Made by a program: the position numbers and the translations under genes. Of a stretch of DNA of 64,000 bases, positions 58,230 through 64,000 are shown piece by piece. The DNA is from Belnapia sp. F-4-1. Its GTDB lineage: Bacteria; Pseudomonadota; Alphaproteobacteria; Acetobacterales; Acetobacteraceae. The stretch spans positions 892,362 to 956,361 of the forward strand of contig NZ_KN676113.1 in assembly GCF_000802185.1 (NCBI RefSeq), in the 5' to 3' direction. Within the stretch, counting starts at the first letter, position 1. Every line of letters starts with the position of its first letter. Below the pieces are notes generated by a model. The model worked only from the letters and a program-made list of their open reading frames with translations, was not told the DNA's origin and ran no database searches.

Positions 58230-60764
58230 CTACCGCGCACCTGTTCGCACGATCACCGCCAGAGCCGCGCTCGACAGGGCGATCTGCGACAGCACCTGCG
58301 TCACGTCGCGCAGCATCCCCCAGCTTTCATAAGGCGAGGGGTCCTGCGGCACGACGACGGTGCTGCCGGGCGGGATCGGCGGCCCGCCCATCTGCCAGGC
58401 GCCGAGGCCGGCCGGGCTGCTCTGGCCGTTCGGCAGGACGATGAAGGCACGGCTGCCATCGGCGAAGCGCTGCTGGCCGCCCGCCGCGCGGACATAGTCC
58501 CCGGCCCGCCAGCCGGTGGCGAATTGCAGGCTGCCCGGGTTGAGGACGGAGCCGACGACCGTCACCTCGTTCGGCCGCTTGGGGATGGCGATGAGGTCGC
58601 CGGGCTCCATCAGCACGTCGAGGTCGGGGCGGCCGGCGAGGATCACCGGATTGGCCTCCACCACCATCCGCCCGGCGGCACGGGCCTGGCGGAGGGAATT
58701 GGCGAGTTCCCGCCCCGCCATGATGGCGCCACCGAGATCGGCCGAGCCGCGCATCCCCGCCACCGCCTGGCCGGCGGCGACCTGCATCAGCCCCTGCTCC
58801 AGCTCCCGCGCGCTGCGGGTGAAGCCGTCCTGCTGGCGCTGGCGCACGCTCTCGCGGGTGAAGACGGCGCCATAGGGATAGGCCTGGGGCGTCAGCCCGC
58901 CGGCGCGGGCGATGACCTCGGAAAGACGCTCGCCGCGGCGGATGTCGTAGATGCCGGGGCGGACGAACTCGCCCGAAAGCGTCACCGGGCCGATGTCGCG
59001 GTCGCCGAAGCCGCGCGGCAGCCGCAGTGCGTCGCGCGGCGAGAGTCGGACGGCGGCGAAGTTGCGCGAGCGCAGGTCAAGCAGGGTGCGGGCGAGCGGC
59101 AGGGTGGCGCTCTGCTCCGCCGGCTCGCGGGCAAGCTCGACGGCGGAAAGGTCGGCGGTGTCGCTCGCCCCGCCGGCGGCGGCGAGGACGGCATCGAGCC
59201 CGGTATCGTTGAGGATGGGGTAGAGGCCGGGCAGCCGCACCTCGCCGGTGAGCAGCACGGTCTGGTCCATCAGCACCGGCAGCAGGGTCGGGTAGTCGAG
59301 GAAGACCTGCGGGCAGGGGCCGCGGCCAAAATCGGGGAAGCCGGCGCTGCGGGCATGGGCGAAGCGCTGCGGCGAGGCCTGGGCGGCGACGGTCAGCAGC
59401 ACCAGGGCCTGGCAGTCGGGGGCGGCGGGGGCCGGCGGGGCCGGCGGCGGTGCGGCGGGCGTGGCCGCCGAGAGGGCGGCGCCCGGCATGCCGGCGGCGG
59501 TGGGCAGCGGGGTCGGCGGCGGGGTGCTGGGGGCGGGCGGGTCGCCGCGCAGGGCCTGCTGCACGCTCGGCCCGGCGAGGAAGAGCACGTCCGGCAGGCC
59601 GAGCAGGATCACCTCGTCGCCCTCGGCGAGCGGCAGGTCGGCTCGTCCCTCTAGCACCCGGCCGAGGTCGAAGGGGATGAAGCGCCGCGCCCGCGTCCGC
59701 GCATCGGTGCGCCAGACCATCCCGAGCCGCGGATAGGGGTCGGGCCGCACCAACCGCGGGTCGGCGAGCAGGCCGCGCAGCGTTTGGCCGCGGCCGGTCG
59801 CCGCACGAACCAGCGGGGCGCCGACATGGCCGGAGAGGCGGATCTGCTGCGCCAGCACGTCGGAGCCGGGCTGGACCAGCAGCGCGTCGCCACGGCGGAG
59901 CGCGTCGCGCGGGCCGATCTCGCGCCAGCTCCGCCTGCCATTGGCATCGGTGGTCTGGAGCAGGAAGCGGTGACCCGTCGGGCGCATCGCATCGCCGGCG
60001 AGGCGCAGCATGGCGGCGAGAGGAGCCTGGCTGGCGCCGGCGGGCAGTTCATAGAGGCCGGGGCGCATCACCTCGCCGCCGATGGCGACGACGCCGCCGA
60101 GGGGCGGGACCAGGATGCGCTCGCCCTCATGCAGGCGGAGGTCGGGCGCCTCCCCCTCGCCCGCGAGGACCGGGTAGAGGTCGATGGTGCGGCGGCCGGC
60201 GGGGCCCTCGACGCGGATGGCGCGGAGGCTGCCGGTGCGGCGGATGCCGCCCGCGGCCATCAGCGCGTCCAGCACGCTCGCCATGGCCGTCAGCTGCTGC
60301 AGGCCGGGGCGCAGCACCTCGCCGCCGACGAAGAGGTTGGCCTGGCGGATCTGGCCGATGGAAAGGAAGACCTCCGACCCGCCCAACTCCCGCGCCGCCC
60401 GGCTGGAAAGGTCGGCGCGGAGGTCGCGCAGCGTGCGGCCGGCGGCGGGGATGGGGGCGAGGTCGGGCAGCAGCAGCATGCCGTCCCGCCCGACGCGCAG
60501 GCTGAGGGTCTGGCGCGAGCGGCCACGGAAGGCGAGCACCACCTCGTCGTCGCGGCCGATCAGGTATTCGTCGGGCAGGGTGCCGAAGCCGGGGACGGGG
60601 GCCGGGGCACCGGGCGCCGTCCGCAGGCTCTCGATGCCGAAGAGGCGCAGCGGCGGGGGGGCGGAGCCGCCGGGTGCCGCCTCGCCCTGCGCGTTGCGGG
60701 CGGCGAAGAAGCTCTCGGCCGGCGAGAGCGGCTCCTCCGGCAGCGCTGCAGGAGGAAGGGGCAC
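58230..60764 (-). CDS. SLBB-domain polysaccharide export protein (Wza/GfcE-like), 5' end displaced by frameshift
   Basis: The intact frame codes 844 residues. It has a poly-export N-terminal domain (LPDEYLIGRDDEVVLAFRGR, then GGSEVFLSIGQIRQ), several SLBB units (EVLRPGLQQLTAMASVLDAL, EVMRPGLYELPAGASQAPLA, EVRLPGLYPILNDTGLDAVL, EFVRPGIYDIRRGERLSEVI) and a C-terminal membrane anchor (LSQIALSSAALAVIV). A secretion signal is missing in this frame; one is found upstream in another frame (60765-61053). In family members the protein forms the outer-membrane exit channel or its periplasmic part. Upstream of yjbH-like gene. Confidence 0.9.
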   Translation of the reverse strand: MPLPPAALPEEPLSPAESFFAARNAQGEAAPGGSAPPPLRLFGIESLRTAPGAPAPVPGFGTLPDEYLIGRDDEVVLAFRGRSRQTLSLRVGRDGMLLLPDLAPIPAAGRTLRDLRADLSSRAARELGGSEVFLSIGQIRQANLFVGGEVLRPGLQQLTAMASVLDALMAAGGIRRTGSLRAIRVEGPAGRRTIDLYPVLAGEGEAPDLRLHEGERILVPPLGGVVAIGGEVMRPGLYELPAGASQAPLAAMLRLAGDAMRPTGHRFLLQTTDANGRRSWREIGPRDALRRGDALLVQPGSDVLAQQIRLSGHVGAPLVRAATGRGQTLRGLLADPRLVRPDPYPRLGMVWRTDARTRARRFIPFDLGRVLEGRADLPLAEGDEVILLGLPDVLFLAGPSVQQALRGDPPAPSTPPPTPLPTAAGMPGAALSAATPAAPPPAPPAPAAPDCQALVLLTVAAQASPQRFAHARSAGFPDFGRGPCPQVFLDYPTLLPVLMDQTVLLTGEVRLPGLYPILNDTGLDAVLAAAGGASDTADLSAVELAREPAEQSATLPLARTLLDLRSRNFAAVRLSPRDALRLPRGFGDRDIGPVTLSGEFVRPGIYDIRRGERLSEVIARAGGLTPQAYPYGAVFTRESVRQRQQDGFTRSARELEQGLMQVAAGQAVAGMRGSADLGGAIMAGRELANSLRQARAAGRMVVEANPVILAGRPDLDVLMEPGDLIAIPKRPNEVTVVGSVLNPGSLQFATGWRAGDYVRAAGGQQRFADGSRAFIVLPNGQSSPAGLGAWQMGGPPIPPGSTVVVPQDPSPYESWGMLRDVTQVLSQIALSSAALAVIVRTGAR

Positions 60765-61053
60765 GGGCGTTGCCGGCAGGGGTGGGGCGAGCGGCAGCGC
60801 CGGCTGGCCCGGCGGGCGCTGCGCCCCGCCATCGAGGAATGCGCTGGAGGATGTCCTGCTGCGCCCCGGGCGGCAGGCTCGGCAGCGGCAGGCCGCCAGG
60901 CAGCGTTCCCGGCAGGGCGGGGGGTGCCAGCAGGCCGCTGCCGGGCATGCCGGTCTGCGCCAGGGCAGACCAGGGCAAGGCGAGCATCGCGGCCAGCAGG
61001 CGACGCAGCAGGAGGGAGCCGGACGGCGCGGTCAGAAAAGGAAGCCTTGCCAA
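60765..61053 (-). pseudogene. out-of-frame signal-peptide segment of the SLBB export gene
   Basis: Read in a frame one base off the SLBB body, this stretch begins at TTG 61053 with LPFLTAPSGSLLLRRLLAAM, then LALPWSALAQTG, a good signal peptide ending in ALA, and continues with the Pro-rich LPLPSLPPGAQQDILQRIP. The body frame resumes with a matching Pro-rich QPALPLAPPLPATPVPLPPA. One extra base, most likely in the CCCC run at 60824-60827 or 60864-60867, would join them. It may be a real mutation, a programmed event or a sequencing error. Without the repair the export protein would lack a signal. Confidence 0.7.
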
Positions 61054-61098
61054 GTGATACCGTGCTCGATCACTAATCGAATCAGAAACGTTTACGCA
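61054..61098. promoter_or_regulatory. 45-base divergent region between SLBB and heparinase-like genes
   Basis: Unusually AT-rich for the window (GATCACTAATCGAATCAG). It carries a short inverted repeat GTGAT/ATCAC at 61054-61073. It must contain promoter elements for both directions. Confidence 0.4.
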
Positions 61099-62802
61099 AT
61101 GGAATACATTCCAACCTGGCTCCGGATCGCCGATGCGGCCTGGCGGCTCGGCCCCCGGCCGGTGCTGCTGGCGGCCTGGGACCGCTCGCCGCCGGCCAGG
61201 GCGCTGGCGCGGCGGGCGCTGGCCGACCGGCCGGTGCCGGCCGGGCCTTTCTGGCCGGAGCGCCTGCCCCCTGCCCCGGCCCTGCCGATGGCGCATCGCC
61301 GGGCGGTGCTGGCGCGGGCGGCGTCGCTCGGACGGGTGGATTGGCACGGGGATTTCGCCGCCGGCGCACCCGCCCTCGGCCTCGACCTGTTCGGTCCCGG
61401 CGATGTCCGCCCGGTCTGGGAGCGCAACCGCTGGGCGGAGCTGCCGCTGCTCGCCCAGGCGCAGCGGCTCGAGCCGGGCGCCGGCCATGGCGCGCGGGCC
61501 GCGGCACTGCTGGCGGACTGGGCGGCGCGCAACCCGCCTTTCCGCGGGCCGAATTGGGCCTCGGGGCAGGAGGCGGCGCTCCGGGTGCTGCATCTTGCCC
61601 TGGCGCTCGACCAGGCGATGCTGCCGGCCGGGGCGCGGGCGCTGGTCGCGCTGCATGGACGGCGTATTGCGGCGACGCCGGCCTACGCCATGGCGCAGGA
61701 CAACAACCACGCCATCTCCGAGCCGGCCGGGCTGCTGGCCTGCGGGCTGCTGCTCGGCGAGGGCGATTGGGTGGCGCTGGGCGAGCGGCGGCTGGCGGCG
61801 GCGCGGCGGCGGCTGGTCGGGGCCGATGGGGGCTTTGCGCAGCTTTCCACCGGCTATCACCGGCTGCTGCTCGACGTGCTGGCGGTGACGGAATGGCTGC
61901 GGCGGCGCCATGGCCTGCCCCTTGCCGCGCCCGACCCGGCGCCGGTGCTCTGGCTGCACCGGCTGGTGGCGGCGGAGACGGGGGAGGCGCCGCGCCTCGG
62001 CCACCAGGACGGCTCGGCCTTCGCCGACCTTTCCCTCGCCGGGCCAGCCGATGCGCGGCCGAGCCTGGAGCGGGCGGCGCGGCTGCTGGCCGGCGGCTCG
62101 GCCGGGTATGGGGAGGATCCGGGCTGCGCCTGGCTCGGCGTGGCCGCCGGGCCGGTGATGGCTCCGCTGCCGGGTGACTGGGTGGCGGCCGGGCTGCGCG
62201 GCTGGCGCTCCGGCACGCTGCGGGCGGTGCTGCGGACGGGGCCGCTGCGCTTCCGCCCGGCCCATGCCGACCTGCTGCATCTCGACCTCTGGGACGGGCC
62301 GCGCAACCTGCTCCGCGACGGCGGGACGGGCGCCTACAACCCCTGGCAGCCCGCGCTCTGGGCGACCGCCGGGCACAACACCGTGGAGTTCGACGGCCAG
62401 GACCAGATGCCGTCCCTCTCCCGCTTCCTCCATTCGCACTGGCCGGACTGCGGGCTGCTGCCGGAGGGCGGCTGGATCCGCGACCATCGCGGCAACCGGC
62501 AGGAGCGGCGGGTCTGGCTGGAGGGGCGGCGCTGCCGGGTGGAGGACCGGCTGTCCGGCCCCTGGCAGCAGGCGGCGCTGCGCTGGCGGCTGGCGCCCGG
62601 CGCATGGCGGCTGACCGAGGATGGTGTGGGGGGGCCCCTCGCCCGGCTCCGCCTCGCCGCCGACGCGCCGCTTGCCCTCGCCCTGGAGGACGGGGTGGAG
62701 AGCCCGGCCTATGGCGTGCTCCGCCCGGTGCCGGTGCTGGTGGCGCGGCTGGCCGCTCCGGCCCGCCGGGTGGAGACGCTTATCGCGATACCGGAACGAT
62801 AA
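61099..62802 (+). CDS. heparinase II/III family polysaccharide lyase-like protein
   Basis: A 567-residue protein with a helical N-terminal toroid domain containing QDNNHAISEPAGLLACGLLL (Asn-Asn-His, catalytic region, ~residues 200-218) and a C-terminal beta-sandwich with GHNTVEFDGQDQM, the signature of the heparinase II/III family, followed by RQERRVWLEGRRCRVEDR. No signal peptide is visible, so it may act in the cytoplasm or be exported by a route not seen. In polysaccharide loci such proteins are thought to trim or modify uronate-containing glycans. Confidence 0.88.
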   Translation: MEYIPTWLRIADAAWRLGPRPVLLAAWDRSPPARALARRALADRPVPAGPFWPERLPPAPALPMAHRRAVLARAASLGRVDWHGDFAAGAPALGLDLFGPGDVRPVWERNRWAELPLLAQAQRLEPGAGHGARAAALLADWAARNPPFRGPNWASGQEAALRVLHLALALDQAMLPAGARALVALHGRRIAATPAYAMAQDNNHAISEPAGLLACGLLLGEGDWVALGERRLAAARRRLVGADGGFAQLSTGYHRLLLDVLAVTEWLRRRHGLPLAAPDPAPVLWLHRLVAAETGEAPRLGHQDGSAFADLSLAGPADARPSLERAARLLAGGSAGYGEDPGCAWLGVAAGPVMAPLPGDWVAAGLRGWRSGTLRAVLRTGPLRFRPAHADLLHLDLWDGPRNLLRDGGTGAYNPWQPALWATAGHNTVEFDGQDQMPSLSRFLHSHWPDCGLLPEGGWIRDHRGNRQERRVWLEGRRCRVEDRLSGPWQQAALRWRLAPGAWRLTEDGVGGPLARLRLAADAPLALALEDGVESPAYGVLRPVPVLVARLAAPARRVETLIAIPER

Positions 62803-62841
62803 CTTATTGATGCGATATCACACCATATTGTACAGGAGGGC

Positions 62842-63735
62842 ATGCCCCTCGACGAACTGCTTCGCGGGATCTGGCAGCGGCGCTGGGCGGTGGCCCTGGC
62901 GGCGGTGCTGGTCTTCGGCCTGGGCGCCGGGCTGATCGTTTCCTGGCCGCGGCACTACGTCGCCCAAGCCATGGTGGCGCCGGCCGAGACCAGCGGCGTC
63001 GCCACCTCCACGCTGATGTCGCCCTCGCCGCTGCTGCAGGGCGGGCTGCTGGACAACCGGCCCTCGGGCAATTTCGGCATATACCTGGATGCGCTGCGGG
63101 CGCCGGAGGCGGCGGCGATGCTGGCACGGGAGACCGGGCTGCTTGCCTACCTCAGCGATCTCCGCGGCGCCGGGGCGATGGGGGCGCTGCGGCGCCATCT
63201 CGGCTGGCGGATCGAGGCCGATCTCGACGATGCGGAGTCCTGGCTGGCGCAGCGCTTCGCCGCGACCCAGGGCATCGCCACCACCACCGTCACGCTGACG
63301 CTGGAGCACCGCGACCGGGCGGCGGCGCTCGACATGCTCCGCCGCCTGCATGCCATGGCCGAGACGCGGGTGCGGGCCGGGTTGCTCGGCCAGGCGCGGC
63401 AGCGGATGGCGGCGATCGAGGCGCGGCTGGCGACGGAGCCGGACCAATTCCAGCGCAGCGCGCTCTATGAGCTGCTGGCGGCGCAGCAGCGCATCGCCCT
63501 CGTCCTTGGGGCGGATGAGGCGGTGGCGGCGCGGATAGTTTCGGCGCCAATGGTCGGGATCAGGCCCTCGCTGCCCAACCGGCCGCTGCTGCTGGTGCTG
63601 CTGGCCGTCGCGGCGCCGCTGGCGAGCCTGCTCGCCGCCGCCTGCCTGGTGCTGCTGCGCGGCCCGGCGCGGGCGCGGCCCGTGCAGTACGAGATGGCGC
63701 TCGGGCCGCGGAGGCTCGGCGCCGGTGCGGATTGA
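62842..63735 (+). CDS. Wzz-like polysaccharide chain-length determinant
   Basis: A 297-residue protein with TM1 at ~15-35 (AVALAAVLVFGLGAGLIV), a periplasmic segment ~40-245 with a coiled region (RQRMAAIEARLATEPDQFQR), the PNRPLLLVLLAVAAPLASLL second membrane segment (~248-270) preceded by the PxxP-type SAPMVGIRPSLPNRP. This is the Wzz topology. AGGAGGG lies before the ATG. It lacks a tyrosine-kinase domain. It regulates chain length in Wzy-dependent assembly, which fits the SLBB, YjbH and sugar-transferase neighbours. Confidence 0.87.
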   Translation: MPLDELLRGIWQRRWAVALAAVLVFGLGAGLIVSWPRHYVAQAMVAPAETSGVATSTLMSPSPLLQGGLLDNRPSGNFGIYLDALRAPEAAAMLARETGLLAYLSDLRGAGAMGALRRHLGWRIEADLDDAESWLAQRFAATQGIATTTVTLTLEHRDRAAALDMLRRLHAMAETRVRAGLLGQARQRMAAIEARLATEPDQFQRSALYELLAAQQRIALVLGADEAVAARIVSAPMVGIRPSLPNRPLLLVLLAVAAPLASLLAAACLVLLRGPARARPVQYEMALGPRRLGAGAD

Positions 63736-64000
63736 CGCGGGCGTACTGGCCGCCGGCACCGGCCTCTTCGCCGCGCTGCTGCAATTCGCCGGTGCGCTGA
63801 AGTCGCTGCCCGGCCTTGCGGCCTTGCCGGTCGACCTCACCCTGCTGGCCACCCTGCTGCTGGTGCCCTCGCTGCTGCTGCTCTTCGCGCTGCGGGACTG
63901 GGAGGTGCGCCGGGACCTTGCCCTGCCGCTGGCAGGGCTCGCCGGGCTGCTGGTCTGGCTGGTGCTGGCGGGGACGTGGAGCGGCTCCCGCCCCCCGCTC
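63725..64000 (+). CDS. polytopic membrane protein, 3' truncated
   Basis: The frame is open from GTG 63725 to the window end (92 residues). It overlaps the Wzz stop by 11 bases. The translation starts RIDAGVLAAGTGLFAALLQF and shows three hydrophobic helices (ALLQFAGALKSLPGLAALP, LTLLATLLLVPSLLLLFAL, LPLAGLAGLLVWLVLAGTW). Position after Wzz and this helix pattern suggest an O-antigen polymerase/ligase type protein, but nothing diagnostic is visible. Confidence 0.6.
   Translation, partial: MRIDAGVLAAGTGLFAALLQFAGALKSLPGLAALPVDLTLLATLLLVPSLLLLFALRDWEVRRDLALPLAGLAGLLVWLVLAGTWSGSRPPL

Noticed and set aside
61054..62487. The long minus-strand frame continuing upstream of the SLBB signal peptide
   Set aside because: It is antisense to the heparinase-like gene. 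Only the part below 61053 makes sense as the SLBB signal peptide.

Overview
The window is about 72% GC with dense, mostly overlapping or abutting genes. Tripartite-tricarboxylate-type (Bug family) periplasmic receptors, an acyl-CoA catabolic operon, a large circularly permuted ATP-grasp/transglutaminase locus and a Yjb/SLBB exopolysaccharide locus point to an alphaproteobacterium, most likely an Acetobacteraceae member of the Roseomonas type. This is inferred from gene content only; there is no rRNA or other taxonomic marker here.

Layout, left part (1-20 kb): end of a Bug receptor; a GFA-family zinc enzyme; a three-gene type III polyketide cluster (synthase, methyltransferase, flavoprotein); a PepSY-like secreted protein; a divergent DNA-repair pair (radical SAM protein plus a DUF4130-UdgX fusion); an erythromycin-esterase-like gene flanked by two small unknown genes; a haloacid-dehalogenase-like protein; a five-gene minus-strand operon for acyl-CoA breakdown (CoA transferase A/B, two acyl-CoA dehydrogenases, enoyl-CoA hydratase); a second acyl-CoA operon (ADP-forming acyl-CoA ligase, MaoC hydratase, DEDDh exonuclease); a tiny extremely acidic protein; and a lytic transglycosylase/SPOR lipoprotein.

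Middle (20-43 kb): a Wzm/Wzt-like export ABC pair, a CPA2 antiporter, a membrane GGDEF-EAL protein coupled to a small molybdopterin-domain-like protein, a QueD-like protein lacking the usual cysteine loop, a zinc peptidase, then the peptide-ligase-type cluster (transglutaminase, circularly permuted ATP-grasp/alpha-E fusion, transglutaminase/DUF2126), nhaA, two more Bug receptors, tRNA-Leu(CAA) with a phage-like zinc-ribbon gene next to it, an SDR dehydrogenase, a mini-lipoprotein, a single-domain response regulator, a lytic transglycosylase and a nitroreductase.

Right part (43-64 kb): a 1757-residue RTX-type calcium-binding repeat protein that runs tail to tail into an incomplete Yej-type peptide importer (only the binding protein and one permease); hisN and pheA, divergent; then an exopolysaccharide region: YjbF-like lipoprotein, WecA/MraY-like sugar-phosphate transferase, (a manganese catalase in between), YjbH-like protein, SLBB export protein with a probable frameshift separating its signal peptide, heparinase II/III-like enzyme, Wzz-like chain-length protein, and the start of a membrane protein cut by the window end.

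Dispersed GC-rich mosaic repeats (three copies of one family) sit at gene ends. The most interesting items are the transglutaminase/ATP-grasp/DUF2126 system with its zinc peptidase neighbour, the mosaic RTX protein beside a truncated transporter operon, the SLBB frameshift, the Cys-less QueD homologue, the polyacidic 71-residue protein and the dispersed repeat.
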